A stretch of DNA of 64,000 bases from Symsagittifera roscoffensis. Its lineage: Eukaryota; Xenacoelomorpha; Acoela; Convolutidae. The stretch is taken from positions 30,122,141 to 30,186,140 of the forward strand of contig NC_087071.1 in the NCBI RefSeq assembly GCF_963678635.1, written 5' to 3'. Positions 11,501-22,262 of this stretch are shown here, one piece after another (position 1 is the stretch's first letter; every line of letters begins with the position of its first letter). Position numbers and translations under genes: made by a program. A model generated the notes under the pieces. That model saw only the letters and a list, made by a program, of their open reading frames with translations. It had not been told where the DNA came from and searched no databases.

Positions 11501-13076
11501 AACAGCGGAACAAGTTTTACGAAAAAAAAACAAAGCCGACAATCTTTGAGCAGACACAAGTTAAGCCAAAAAAAATGTGATTTTGTAAAAAGTTCAGTCC
11601 CTCCTTAAACAATTAAGCCAACAAGCCAAGAAAATTGCTTATAACAAGGCAACTCATATCAATGGATAGTACCGCAATTGCAGCCAATCGGTCAGGTTGC
11701 GGAGTAAAGAAATCTCTAGACAAAATCACATGCGGAGAACCAATCTCAAGAGATACAGGGAAAGTAGGGATTTGCTACTCTGATCTACTGATTTCAGGTA
11801 GCGTTGTTAATCCAATCACAAATCCTCTCAGTTATTTTCTGTTATACGACGAAAAAATCTCAAATTGTTAATTGAGCGTCTGTTTTCATTGAATCTCCAT
11901 TTTGATCAGTTTTTCTCTTTCCAACCAGAAAAAGATCAGTTTTTGGGCTGCAAAACAGAAGGCCCATTTCGAAGCCCGTCCCACTTTGAGGAGGCGGATG
12001 ACACTGGGACCCCTGCAACCATTACCGAAGAGGGATTCGAACCCCCGATTTTCGTGTTAACGTAAGCCTGCCCACTCGGCCACGGCCGCTCTCTCAGAAA
12101 AAAACCATCCTCTCACCTGGTTGAGTCGTTGAAATCGGAGTTGCCTCCGTCTATGATGATGTCTCCTGGTTCCATCAGAGCTGTGAGGTTATTGATGAAA
12201 TCATCCACGGCTGAGCCCGCCTTCACTAGCAACATCACTCGCCTCGGTCTCTTCAGCTTAGACACCATATCCGCAAGTGAAGTGGCGCCTGAAATATTTG
12301 ATTACAACAATAAATTCGTTTTCAAGAAGGGAACATACTCAATTATTATTTACACAATTCTTAACAATAAAAAAATCCCATCTTGGAAGAACACCAAAAA
12401 GGCCGGTTAGCTGTCTATCGAGTGGTGTCTTCATGAGAAAACAACATTTTAATTCTGTAGGGCAAAACTTGATTTTCCCTCCACATCCTATCCACATATG
12501 AAATGACACCTGAAGCAGGGCATATTTGACAGTTGGATCCCAAAAGTCAAGTTATGTTTTTTAAAAACTGAGGAAATTGAACCATTCCGAAGCAGCAATC
12601 ACGTCTGCTCACTATAAATTTTCAAAAGCAGTATGTTTTTATATATTTTTCATCCGTGAGGCGAGGATTCGTAACAGGTAACAATTCGTTAGAAGCGACA
12701 ATTTGGAACATCGTAGCAGTGGCTTAACACTTATTCGCGGTCACTATACCTCTTGTGCCGAATGTAAGCGCAGCGGAGCAAGCTACCACAACTTACCAAT
12801 GCCTTGTAACGACTGTCGCTTGTTACGACTTGTCGCTTGTTACGAATTGCCGTCCCGTCATTTTCATCAATCAAATTTCTCGATTTTTAAGATATAAACT
12901 AAACTCCTACCAATGATATTAGTTCCCTTCGCCTCATTCTGCAGAAACTCATCTACTTTCGAGACAGTCCTGTTGAATGCACAGACTGTGAAGCCATGAT
13001 CGTTCATGTTCATGATCAGATTCTTGCCCATAACTGCCAACCCAATCAGGGCTATATCTGCTGTGGCTGTTGTCAT
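985..13076 (-). CDS. PGD: 6-phosphogluconate dehydrogenase, decarboxylating (5' part, six exons)
   Basis: Third enzyme of the oxidative pentose phosphate pathway: it converts 6-phosphogluconate and NADP+ to ribulose 5-phosphate, CO2 and NADPH in the cytosol. Exons on the minus strand, with GT-AG borders and phases that join in frame: 13076-12911 (ATG at 13076), 12288-12117, 11140-11010, 8707-8578, 1540-1396 and 1106-985. Together they give about 288 codons of a family usually near 480 residues. Seen: the NADP-binding GLAVMGKN at residues 12-19, [16 protein letters not shown], the substrate loop [19 protein letters not shown], and the catalytic-lysine signature [20 protein letters not shown] with the lysine near residue 184. 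Exon 6 has QKGTGKW and ends in EAVFAR with a GT donor. The C-terminal exons were not found below 985 and must lie outside the window. Introns contain a LINE, the ~154-bp repeat and a SINE. Identity is very secure; the exact splice sites are inferred. Confidence 0.93.
1854..2022 (+). repeat. Left copy of 169-bp direct duplication flanking LINE
   Basis: Matches 5553-5721 over 169 bp with only two substitutions (in the GGTAGCAAT.. segment) and no indels. The match stops at the first LINE-specific base (2023) and begins right after the (AC)n tail on the other side. That position is what a target-site duplication from target-primed reverse transcription would give, but most are 5-20 bp long. Confidence 0.85.
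2022..5552 (+). pseudogene. APE-type LINE (CR1/I/Jockey-like group), 5'-truncated and frame-broken
   Basis: Remnant of a non-LTR retrotransposon polyprotein. In order: the end of a 2A-like peptide (VETNPGP, 2023-2043); a PHD finger at about 2056-2200 (CGLC, CVDC, WFHREC, WHCGC); an apurinic endonuclease domain at about 2320-2990 ([27 protein letters not shown]); then a reverse transcriptase at about 3600-4600 with [31 protein letters not shown] and FADD; and a C-terminal CCHC-like motif (CVHC...HYLLKC) at about 5326-5382. The frame shifts near 2450-2490, has stops at 3029 (TAA) and 3911 (TAG), and shifts again near 4400, so it cannot make one protein. It lies in a PGD intron. The APE/RT assignment is secure; the clade is not, although 2A plus PHD at the N-terminus is known from CR1-like LINEs. 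Confidence 0.9.
5522..5554 (+). repeat. (AC)n tail of the LINE
   Basis: About 16 AC dinucleotides directly after the last LINE stop codon (TAA ending 5520) and directly before the second copy of the flanking duplication. There is essentially no 3' UTR and no poly(A). A simple-repeat tail fits LINE clades that end in microsatellites. Confidence 0.85.
5553..5721 (+). repeat. Right copy of 169-bp direct duplication flanking LINE
   Basis: Counterpart of 1854-2022 (constant offset 3,699 bp, two substitutions). The high identity suggests a recent insertion relative to the LINE's own coding decay, so the element was probably inserted as an already dead or error-bearing copy. Confidence 0.85.
6440..7280 (+). 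repeat. Array of ~154-bp diverged tandem repeats, copy 1
   Basis: Five units. Each has an ATATCTCGAAAACTACAA-like word followed by a T-rich stretch, GGCAAGATTTGCAAC, GAGAGTA.CCTGACA, CCCAACTAGGGTTGAGA and AATTTTGTGAAA. The word recurs near 6503, 6690, 6846, 6998 and 7153, a spacing of about 152-156 bp except the first. Units are strongly diverged. No coding potential. Confidence 0.7.
7281..8577. other. PGD intron 4 remainder
   Basis: AT-rich DNA between the 154-bp repeat array and PGD exon 4. I see no coding signal, RNA gene or recognisable transposon here; the open frame at 7177-7380 is chance. Confidence 0.5.
8708..9839. other. PGD intron 3, distal part
   Basis: Non-coding. The frames at 8581-8904 and 8624-8818 overlap or oppose PGD exon 4 and are shadows; 9214-9459 has no resemblance to a known protein. 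No clear repeat boundary was found. Confidence 0.45.
9840..10060 (+). repeat. Interspersed A-rich repeat, 3' segment copy
   Basis: Contains TGGAGTTTGCTTTC, AAATTTGAGCCTGAA and GAGTCTGAACTACGTTCTT. The same words recur in the same order at about 25610-25740 (first word), 27170-27345 and 32750-32860. This looks like the 3' part of one dispersed, non-coding element family. Confidence 0.5.
10270..10480 (+). repeat. ~154-bp repeat, isolated copy 2
   Basis: One full unit and part of another of the family seen at 6440-7280: ATATCTCGATAATCG, ACATTTGGAGG, AAATTGCAACCCC, GAGAGTACCCCG, GGGGTTAAGCATTTC. Then the start of a second unit (ATATTTCGGAAACC). Confidence 0.6.
11351..11400 (+). repeat. Dispersed motif with CACTTGCGATACAAAACAA
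   Basis: Core ACAGAGGC.AAGC.GAGCTTCGCACCACTTGCGATAC. Related copies lie near 13531, 13801, 18145 and 26131, and a partial one near 29012, all on this strand. Function unknown; it looks like the left part of an interspersed repeat. Confidence 0.5.
11940..12100 (-). repeat. tRNA-derived SINE beside PGD exon 2
   Basis: Reading minus from about 12096: a Leu/Ser-like A box TGGCCGAGTGG (12082-12072) and a B box GGTTCGAATCCC (12043-12032), followed by a non-tRNA body with CCTCCTCAAAGTGGGACG (11995-11978). The body word recurs in the copy at 22263-22440. The tRNA-like head ends about 20 bp from the PGD exon 2 donor at 12116-12115. The tail decays into A/T-rich DNA. Confidence 0.7.
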
Positions 13077-13519
13077 AGTTTTGGAGGTATTAAGACACGA
13101 GGCAGGCTCAAAACAAATGCAAAACAGAGACACGCAAATAAACTCTGAAAAAAAAACAGAACACTTAAAAACGAGTATTAATAAATTCCAAAACGAATCA
13201 AGATATCAATACGGCTCTTAACATGCATTTACAAAAAAAAAACAAGAAACAAATCTTAGGAAGCCAACCAGCGAATCATAGTCAGCATGACGATTCGTTT
13301 CCGCAACTTGTTACCACATCACTATTTTTCTTGTTACATTATCAAGCAACTTGTTACATCATCAAGCAACTTGTTACCTCATCACTATTTTTTCGAAGAA
13401 CAGATTTGGAAAAAAAAGGAAATTATCTGAATTTGAATTGATTCATGTGGGAGTTATGAATTCATACATTTTATCTATTTTCCAGATTTTATCACAGCTT
13501 TTTTTCATTGTAAAAAAGA

Positions 13520-15050
13520 GCCAGATCAGAGCTTCTTCACACTTGCGATACAACAAAAACATTACAATACAAGATAGTGACGAGAAAAAAGGAAGTCGTA
13601 ACTTTTTTAAAATAAAAGGCTACTTAAATAAAAAAGTTAAGAAAATTGCTTTACAAAAGTCAAACATTCACACCATTGTCTCAGATAAAATTCAACAACA
13701 ACCTAAAAACCTAAATACAGCATTGCAAACTAAAAAAGAATGAAAGGAAATCCAATACATCAAAAAACAGTCAACCGAAGATTGGAAAATCTAACGAAGC
13801 GAAGCTGTGCTTCGCGCCACTTGCGATACAAAACAAGAAAACCGGTACGTCGGAAAAAATCGATTAAAAAATTAAAATGTAAAAAATTAGATCTAGCAAC
13901 ATGATTCAGGCTAGTTTTGAAATCAAAAACATGCCAAGACAATAGAAGTTGAAATAAGCATCAGAAGAAAAATACCAAGCGGTAACAAAGCCGAAAATAC
14001 CTTAGAAGAAACCCTATATACCTAGAAAAAAATCAACACGACAAGAAAACAGTTAACAAGCCCCCCTCGCCCTCAAAACAAGAAAAAACACATTAATTTT
14101 TTTGTTCATCCAATGAAACGATATGAGGCCACTAAACCGATATAAAACAGGCCGAAAGCTATTAAGCCGTAAAAAAATAAAAAAGCCTAAGCAAATCCGA
14201 AAAAATTATTATTTTCCCCTAAGCCTTAAAACACGCCCGCAAACATAATTTTTTCGCTCGTCGAAAGACGCATTATGAGGCCATTAGACCAATACAATAT
14301 TGGTCGAAAGCAGTCAAGCCGAAAAAAGGAAGAAAAAAAACAAAACAAAAGACGAATAAAAGGTTGTCATGAAAATTTGAACAATAACTTCTATTAAGAA
14401 TTATGCAATCGGTGCAATCCCGAGGTGAACCTAAGAAATACGTTTTACTAAACGACTCAAAATTAGGTCACTGAGTCGATAAAATATATAAGCCCAAATC
14501 ATTTGGGTAGCAACAAGTTTAAAGCGAAAAAAAAACAAAGAAAACACGAATTCAAGAAACTACAAACAGCACAGTAAATCAAAACACTAAGAGCAACTAT
14601 AAGGAAAAATGCGTATAGCAAGCAAAAAAAATCTACGATGCGGCAACTAAGCCGACAAAACATAAGCAGACGAATATTAAGCCCACTATTTTTTGTAACG
14701 GAATATTTCCAGTTTGAAAAAAAAACAGGTCCTGTCAGATTCGAATCTAGAACTTTTGCGGTCCCGGTCGTATTTGCAAACTCCACGCCAAGTGTCCCGG
14801 AGATGCAAAGAAAATTGAATTAATTATGAACATAACCTAAAACTACCAAAAAAAAGTCCAGCACTCGATTGCAATACCCTTGCTTATCGCAAGGGTAAAG
14901 AGCAAGGAAACCGAGAAGATTAATAGACAATTTAAGAACAATTTTCAATTTTCGCAGCAATAAATTAATCAAGTTAAATCGCTTTGAAATTCAAGAACTG
15001 CTAATACTTTGAATTTTTTCAAAACCCATCCCATTTTAAGAAAACAGGAT
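13520..15050 (+). repeat. Long A-rich interspersed repeat, copy A
   Basis: Two CACTTGCGATA-type heads (near 13541 and 13817) are followed by a roughly 1.2-kb A-rich stretch. The word ATGAGGCCACTA..CCGATATAA recurs at about 14127 and 14275, spaced by about 150 bp, and again at about 26869. Another shared word, CGATTGCAATACC (14867), recurs at about 27100. Matching order in 26120-27345 shows this is one family. No open frame of note. Confidence 0.5.
14735..14820 (-). repeat. Possible tRNA-like SINE fragment
   Basis: Reading minus there is a B-box-like AGATTCGAATCTGAC preceded by GGCGTGGAGTTTGC. The A box is weak and no anticodon stem is convincing, so this may be a SINE fragment or chance within the A-rich repeat. 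Confidence 0.25.
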
Positions 15051-15159
15051 GAAACCCGTTATTGCGTCGAACCCCGTTGAGCTAAAAATAAAACTTGTCA
15101 TTACATCAAAAAAATTGATAGAACGCAAATATCCAAATTCGGAAGGAGTTGAAAATAAT

Positions 15160-15850
15160 CTGAAATATTTTTAGGGAATCAGAAATTTTATGTTGTGAAC
15201 TCCTTCAAGTATCTTGGGGTTGTGGTAAATAATAAGCTCTGTTTCAAGCAACACAGAACATGTTTGTAAAAAATTAGCTAAATTTAAGGGAACTCTTTGT
15301 AAAGCAAGAAATGTTTTTTCTAGGACATTTCTTCTTAGATTTTATCAAGTTTCTGCAAAACCTTCAATATCATACGGCATCTTAGTTTATGGATGTGCGT
15401 CCAGGACAAATTCAAACAAAATTATTTTAATGCAAAAGCGAATTCTTAGAACTATTTCTTTATGCGCAAATTTGATCACATTATGGAAAAGTTTTCAGAA
15501 CATAATATTGATACCGTTTTTGACTTGTTTCTTGATACTGTTTTTAAAGAAGTTAATTATCAAATACTTGGTAAATCGTCAGTATAGTTTTTGGATTTTA
15601 ACCAACTAAATAACTGTAGACAAACACGTGCCCGTAGCTTGAGAATGTTACGTTCAAAATATGTTAGATCAAACAGCTTATTACAATCGGTTATCGTTAA
15701 AGTGCTGATAGTCTTTCTCCAGAGAACTTGAAAGATATGTCAAAATCTCAATTGAACTCATATTTACAAAACACTAAACGTAATTTTGTCACAGATAGTT
15801 TTGAACTCCTTCACCTGATATTTGACAAGTGATCTAACTTCTAACTTTTC
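15160..15850 (+). pseudogene. LINE reverse-transcriptase C-terminus, decayed
   Basis: Conceptual reading of the plus strand with frameshifts gives SFKYLGVVVNN, then CKKLAKF, LRFYQV and SYGILVYG, then QKRILRTI, then after another shift FDHIMEKF and DLFLDTVFKEV. It ends with RTRSxxL-like and SQLNSYL-like words. This is the post-RT C-terminal region of CR1/Jockey-type LINEs. Several frameshifts; no RT core remains. It stops close to 15850, followed by what could be a short 3' UTR. Confidence 0.7.
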
Positions 15851-16039
15851 TTTCTCCTCAACTTATTCTGTAAAAGTCTACCTTATGGGACGTCTCCTCG
15901 AGGGGCCTTCGGACCCGTGAGCTCGATCCATGTGAGTATCTTATGACTGATGCTTGTTAGTTATATGTGCCCATTAAATAATTCAAATTTCAAATCCACA
16001 GTAGCCTACTATTAGGATAAATACTTGTTCAGCCTAAGC

Positions 16040-16320
16040 AATCGATAAAAAGAAAAATACAGTTTAAAAAGAAGTGGTTACATCTGCACGTGTCACTTGA
16101 AAGGACGGGCGTTCGAGGCCCACCATGATCCGTGCTCGTTGATTGATGGTGAGGCAACATTACCCAGCCCAGAAAAGCGATCGAAAAATGCATTAAATTG
16201 TGTTTGTTAAATTGTGGTTGTTCTCCGTATTGAACTGAACATCGTATGTTGGCCAGACCCTTTCCATGGAGGATAAATCGTCTTAATGCAGCATTGCTAG
16301 CACTCTCGGCCAACTAAAAC
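16040..16320. repeat. Possible SINE-like segment
   Basis: GC-richer island in AT-rich DNA, with the B-box-like GCGTTCGAGGCCC at 16109-16121 and later GGCCAGACCC. No good A box was found. The minus-strand open frame inside has no family resemblance. Confidence 0.25.
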
Positions 16321-17980
16321 TTGAACGGCCAATGATTACCATCCACTTTTCGATTTATTTCAAAGCATATATCGATAATAACATGCAAACATGATTTCAC
16401 TTCAACACCATTGTAGTATAACTTATCAAATAGCTGATGTCACTCTTAATCTCATGTTAACAAATTTGGAAGGTGCTTTATCTTCAGACACGCAGCAATT
16501 GAATTAAAGTATGCTTGACTGTCACAGCTGGTAATTTGACCACTATGAATATTAACTAACTAACGTGCTTGTCTAACACGCCTATACCATGTAAATCTTA
16601 TTTATCTATTGTAAGTATTATCCTTGACACAGTGATATGAACAAGAACCAGTATGTTTGAAAGCATGAAAATAAGAGGAAATCAACTAGGCATCTTTGCA
16701 CACCAGACTATGATGACGACAGCAAGCAGGCAATTTTAACACTCCATCTCATTTAACGTCATTCCGATTCCCTTTTCTATGAAATTGATGAAAATGCACT
16801 TTTTAGTAATTTCCTTTTACGCATAGCCACACTCGTAGAAGCGGTTTTACTTCACCTCAATTTAATTAAAAATGTTACCAGAAAATGAGTCAAACTTGAC
16901 ACTCGATTTTAGATCAGGGCATCAACTTAGTTAAGCACGCAAATACTGATATGTCTTAAGTACATCCACAAAATTATAAGCGGCAATTGAGTGCATGGGT
17001 CGTTTCTGCTATACGCCCAAAATTATGGAATTGTTAATTAATCTTCGTTTTTTTTTAAATTCAATTTGCTAAATTTTTGTACTTTCTGAAATTGTTTTTT
17101 TTTTCTGTCATGTTGAGTGAAATAAGTTCTTCTTCTTTGTTTTTAATTGAAAATAAAGATTATCTTTTGCTGGTAAAAATTTAGACCAATCAGATTCGAG
17201 CATTAGAACCCAATTTTCAAAACGACTTATAAACAAGTTTTGGGCCGTATAACCAAAAAGACCCGAGTGGCTATGCGGATCTGAACTCTTTAGTTACCAA
17301 TTTCTCCTTTCTAATTATATCTTTCGTAAATTTTATCGGAAATCTGTTCCAACCCACCGTTATAAAAATAAAAACGGATTTGCAGCAAAAATAACACAAA
17401 TTTGATCGCAGAGCGTCAGCCGTATTCAAACATGATATTTTGAACAGAGCAGAAATGAATTAGACTTTGAAAGTATCACAGCAGGTATTTAGAACACTTT
17501 AAGTACAGTAAATAACTAACTAATTTTATTCAACGACTGGTTAAGCTACGTCATCAAGAGTACCATTTGAACGTCCCATGTGTCAATTCAGTATATAATA
17601 TCCTTGACACAGCAGCATATAGAATTTCTACAATTGCAGTTCGGGTTATATTTGACCTTTTTGGTAAAAAGGAAGTTCTTGGTTTGAAAAAAAAAAGGAG
17701 TGAGGATGCATTTTCATCAGTTTAACAGCAGAGTATTTTTTGACTTTCAATTGAAATTGAGTTGAAATTGAGTCTTTGAACTACCTATCGGAAAAAACTT
17801 TTAACAGACTGCGAGAGATTGAATTTTAAAAAATGATGCCGGTAATAAGCAGTTAATTTCTCTCACAATGCATAAAATTTAATTTCAGACACTCCATATA
17901 TCAACTAAATGTCACATTTAATTTTTATTCTTACCAACCGCTAAGATATGCGTGAAACAAAGCTGCTAGAAGCCTTTTAA
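16321..17980. other. Intergenic AT-rich stretch
   Basis: Between PGD (5' end at 13076) and the SET-domain gene. No coding signal, RNA gene or clear repeat recognised. Confidence 0.45.
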
Positions 17981-18349
17981 TTTCTACTCAATCAAAGTAT
18001 TCTCTCTAGATAGGGAATATAATTTAATATAACATGACACTTGTCGATTTTTCCCGCATGAAGGACAAAACTTTAACCAACATGAAAAGTAAACTGCTCC
18101 AATCGCTGCCAAAAAACCTATGGCTGAAATTATGCTTAAACACAGAGGGGATACAGATCTTCGCACCAATTGCGATTCAGAAATGAATGACTACAATTAC
18201 GTGCAGATGATTAGACATATCAAAAGCAAAAACAGGCAAAATCGCCGACACACAATGAGACGAAAGCATTTTTTATATCAAAAAAATGTCAAAAATTGCG
18301 GGAAACTGCGCTTCTCAAACACTAGCCAGAACACGACAAAAAGTGTCGT

Positions 18350-18660
18350 CGGCTCTAAATAAGCAATAAGAAAAAGTAGAAATAGGCCTCGAATTAGTAA
18401 AACAAAACGACTAGGTCGCGGATTCGATCTGCGACCTACGGCAACCTAAAGAATATGAATGTCGCGCACTAACCACTCAGCCACGTACGCTTAAATAATC
18501 AAACACTAGCCTCAGATAAAGCAAAGAACAGATGCTATGAAATTTCCAATGCTACAGATCGTGATTATAGCAAACGCGCCACCAAATAATGAATACTTTG
18601 CCACCAAATAATGAACACTTTAAAATGTGAGTGAGGTTAGAAAAAGAAGTTTCGTACTAA
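18350..18660 (-). repeat. tRNA-like SINE family B, copy 1
   Basis: Reading minus: A-box-like TGGCTGAGTGGTTAGTGC (about 18483-18466) and B-box-like AGATCGAATCCG, then AATTCGAGGCCTATTTCTAC. The whole block shares ordered words with 29840-30090, such as ACAGATGCTATGAA and CAATGCTACAGAT. The tRNA-like part could fold partly, but the acceptor ends do not pair well, so a SINE is preferred over a working tRNA gene. Confidence 0.55.
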
Positions 18661-18897
18661 TACAGTATCGCTCGCAAGCTTGCTTGTGTAATCAAGAAAA
18701 CAAGTCGTGAAAAACAATTACTAGCATTAAAATAACGTTGAAAAAACGACGTAAGTCGACAATAGCTGAAAAAAATACACACACACCTGCAACTTCTTAT
18801 TTCAGAAAATCGACCTCACTTACTATTACACATGCAAGCTTGGAATGTGTAAGAAAAGAGCATCATCAAACATATTTTTCAAACTATGAAGAAATAC

Positions 18898-20100
18898 CTG
18901 ACAAGGCTTCGAATAAATATATTTCTGTGCAGACAGCTGAGACATTTTTAAGAATTGTGCTCCAGTTAGTCAAAAATTTTAAGACCATGTTTTCAATTTC
19001 TCGACTCTTTTCACTTGAAATTTCTTTGTTCTTTTCCATGAAATCAGCTATTTCGTGATCCACGTAGCCTTGAACAAACTTCAAAGTAAACAAAAACAAG
19101 GCTTTCGCTGCATCATGGTAATCGTTCGTAAGTTTCCGAATATTCTGCTCAAAATTTTGCTGCAATAAATCGTCCCAAATTTCAGGCTCAGCGACTGTAA
19201 TGTAAACCAAACGAACAAGCGAAACTGATAGACCATCAGCATAAAGATACGGTTTGGAAAAAGTGTCCGCATTTTTGGCGACACAATTGCGCAGATTGTT
19301 TTTGTCTTCATCACTATATTGCGATATATGCAAAAGTTGATCCAACGTCAATTCCATAAAATCATTAGGATTTATTTCTGGTACGAAACCATACTGTAAC
19401 AAAAAATAACCATTCGAGTGATTTCCGTAACAAATGAAGGCTTGATTGCCTCTAATTTGACTTTTCTCAGATTCAAAAATGATTTCAGATTCTTTTAATT
19501 TCAGAGACACTTTGTAGCGTGAATCGTGATTGAAGAAATCAGCATACGGAACAAGCGCATAATCTATATCATCTTCAATATTTTCAGATTTTGATCTCGA
19601 GTCATCGAAATTACCTGGCCATTTAATGCATCTTGTATGTACAACAGCAAACGCCCATGAAAATTCATCCCAAGAAAAGTCGAAAATAGAGCAGATTCTG
19701 GCAACATCAAAATCGTTTTTCAATCGCTTTTGCATAGTTTGACATTCACTTTGCAAACAATCGGGTAAAATTTGAACAACATTCTCAGACATCAATAATG
19801 GCAAGGTAGGGAACTCTTTTGGCAGAATTTTTACCCAACTTTTGAATTGTTCAGATGGAAACTTCTTCAAATACAGAACATACATAGCAAGCATTACAAT
19901 AAAACGTGGCTTTCCTGTCATCAAGTTTTGAAACTTTTCATCTTTGCTAAGAGTTTCATAATTGAGACATAATTTTCGGTCGCATTTGAAAATAATTCCA
20001 TGCTCCGAAAAATCTCGAAGTATAACTAAACCCTTTCCTTGGTTAGGTAAAGATTTAAGCTCTAGTCCGCTCCCTTCCAAAGACATTACACAACGTTTAC
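18898..20100 (-). CDS. SETD3/SETD4-type SET-domain protein, main coding exon
   Basis: Likely protein-lysine (or histidine) methyltransferase of the RuBisCO-LSMT-like split-SET family, using S-adenosylmethionine. The 400-codon frame from ATG 20086 has GKGLV near residue 17 (SET start), WAFAVVHTRCI at 144-154, the NHD of the SAM/active-site motif (FFNHDS, 185-190), and the YG..SNGYFLLQYGFVPE block at 220-237, followed by an all-helical substrate-binding-like tail. The usual NHS is NHD here. The frame stays open upstream to a good acceptor (TTTATTTCAG, exon from 20100), so a 5' exon probably exists and the true start may be elsewhere. At the 3' end a GT donor (GTATTTC) sits after GAAGCCTTGTCAG (18898), so the last few codons to the stop at 18884 may be intron. 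I favour SETD4 over SETD3, moderately. Confidence 0.8.
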
Positions 20101-20102
20101 CT

Positions 20103-21229
20103 GAAATAAAGACGAAGCAAACTCATTTAATTCTCATTATGTATGAAAAAGAAAAACAAATCTTCGTTAATTTCTCAACACATATGGAAACGAAAGTTTT
20201 TTATTCGTTTCCATAAAAATTCTAGCAATTTTACTGCAAAACACACTGAGAGGAAAACCAGCGATCTCTCGAGTGCTGCCTGGCCTAGCTAAACTGAGTT
20301 TCCAAAATATTAAGGAAAACTACCAACCTTCGGGTTAAGAATGGACGATCAAAGAGAAAATGAGTATGTGTTGCCTTCGGCAGTGCTCCAAATTTCATCC
20401 AGTTTAGAAAAAAAAGCAATATCTTTAACCTTCTCCTAATCCAAACAGTCACAGAGAGAGAAAACGATATCTTATTGCTAAGCAAGTAGCACAGAACGTT
20501 CCGAGCACATTCATAGAATTCAAAAAAGTACTACAAATAGCCTGACTTATTTCAAATAGTTTAGGTCACATATTGATAGAACCAGATAGCTGCCCTCAAT
20601 TGAATTGGAGTTAATTGTGAGCGGGACTATCTCCCCGCTAACGCATTGATAGAACGAAAAGTACCTGCTTTAATTCATCCAAATTGGCAGTTTTCAACTC
20701 CAATAACTTCTCCGAGAACGATCGCCGGTGAAACACTTTTTAAAAATTTAGACACATTCCTTCAATCAATATCTTTCAGATGATTGAAACAATTCGTAAA
20801 AACCGCTAGTTAAACATTCAAATTACCTCTGAAAAAAGCGAGACCCAACACTAATATTCTGGCACTTTCTTCAAAACCTCGAACAATTACAGTTACATTT
20901 GATTTAGGAGGCTTTTCGCGTATTCGCTGACGCATTAAGAATTAGATAACGACAGCTGTCGAACATTTTTCAGCCTGATTCCTATTTCAAGAAGAAGCTG
21001 ATTAGTAAATACTTGTTGCAGATTTTCGTAACTTTAACTAACCTATTTCATATTTAAAATTGGCTTCACTATCTCGCAGTGTTTAAGCCTTTTCTATTTA
21101 TAATTTTTGCATGTTTAGCGAAACAATTTTTTAAGTTTGAAGCTAAATCGTATATTGCACTGCTTAAGTATTATCGATTTTCCAGTTTGACACCAGTATT
21201 CTTCTCACAGAAATTGAAATAAGCAATTC
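20103..21229. other. Region upstream of SET-domain exon
   Basis: Probably the first intron of the SET-domain gene. I did not find the expected short N-terminal exon. The minus-strand frame 20285-20485 shows no SETD-like sequence. Confidence 0.4.
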
Positions 21230-21800
21230 GATAATGGGACGCTATCAAGGTTCTCCCAGGGGTTGCAAGTTTGTCCTCCAAATATGATTACCCAAATCTT
21301 CTTAGTTTACCAAATCTTCAAAAAACTTTCCGAGATTTGATATTCCCGGCCTTATAGCGAGGGGAACTCAGGGCGATCTCAAGCGTTGCAAACGTTGTCT
21401 TCAAATGTGACTGCACAAATCATTTTAGTTTCTGAGGTATGACTTTCGGTAAAATTTTTCAGAAAAAAGTTAGAGAAAAGTGACATTTGGTAAAATTTCA
21501 AGACATTTGAAATCCCCAACACTGTTCTTGAGTGCTGTCAGGGGATGCAAACCTTTCCTTCAAGCTTGCTGAAATCCTTTCAGTTTCCGAGACGACGTTT
21601 TTTCAAAAGTTTCCAGAAAACTGAAGTAAAACAACATATATCAGAAAACTGGAATTTCACAACCCTATTGCTGGATACTGCCAGGGTAGTCTCAGAAGTT
21701 GCAAAGCTTTCCTTCAAGTGTGATTGCTGAAAACCTTTTAGTTTCCGAGTTATGACGTTTTTTCAAAAATTGATCCAAAGTTAATGGCAAAAAAAAACAT
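21230..21800 (-). repeat. Array of ~154-bp repeats, copy 3, inverted
   Basis: The same family as 6440-7280 in the opposite orientation. The plus strand shows TTTTAGTTTCCGAG.TATGACG near 21423, 21580 and 21738, with intervening TTGCAAA..TT.CCTTCAA and CTG.CAGGG words. Spacing is about 155 bp. About four units. Confidence 0.65.
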
Positions 21801-21833
21801 TTGTCATTTTAATACTGTGTTGACTTAGGCAGG

Positions 21834-22150
21834 GGCGGATCTAGGATTTTCTCGAGGGGGAGGCGGATTTTCAAAAAAAAAAATCGAAAATGTTGTCGAC
21901 CTTTTCTGAGCTCTCCCAAATCACCGAAAAGACCCTATTTTGACCAAAGTTTCTGCGCCGCAGTCAGAAAAATTGTAGAAAAAACAGGCCAAAAAAGGCG
22001 TTTTTAGAGACTTTTCGGAAGATTTTGACCAAAAGCCGATAGCACCTTTAGAAAAATGGACATCTCAAAACACTACAAAGAGGGACCCTTTGGGTCGGCA
22101 GGGGGTCGAATCCCTGAGGGGGGAGGCGTAAGCCCCCCACCCTGCACAGA
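21834..22150. repeat. MITE-like element starting CAGGGGCGGATCTAGG
   Basis: Begins CAGGGGCGGATCTAGGATTT and ends in GGGGGGAGGCGTAAGCCCCCC followed by ACCCTGCACA. Short non-autonomous DNA elements with this kind of G-rich start are common in invertebrate genomes. The terminal inversion is imperfect and I could not fix a target duplication. Confidence 0.45.
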
Positions 22151-22262
22151 GGTGATGTTGAACTTCGCAAAATGTGACGATGTTTTGGAACAGCTCAAAC
22201 AAAAATACCAGCTTCAAGCAAGAATGACTGGATAAACAAGCCAATTTGCATAAAAAATTCAA

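Noticed and set aside
12032-12096. Functional tRNA-Leu/Ser gene
   Set aside because: Good A and B boxes, but it continues into a body shared with another copy at 22.3 kb and lacks a clean acceptor stem.
18418-18492. Functional tRNA gene on the minus strand
   Set aside because: A- and B-box-like words are present, but the acceptor arm pairs poorly and the block is repeated at 29.8 kb, so a SINE is more likely.
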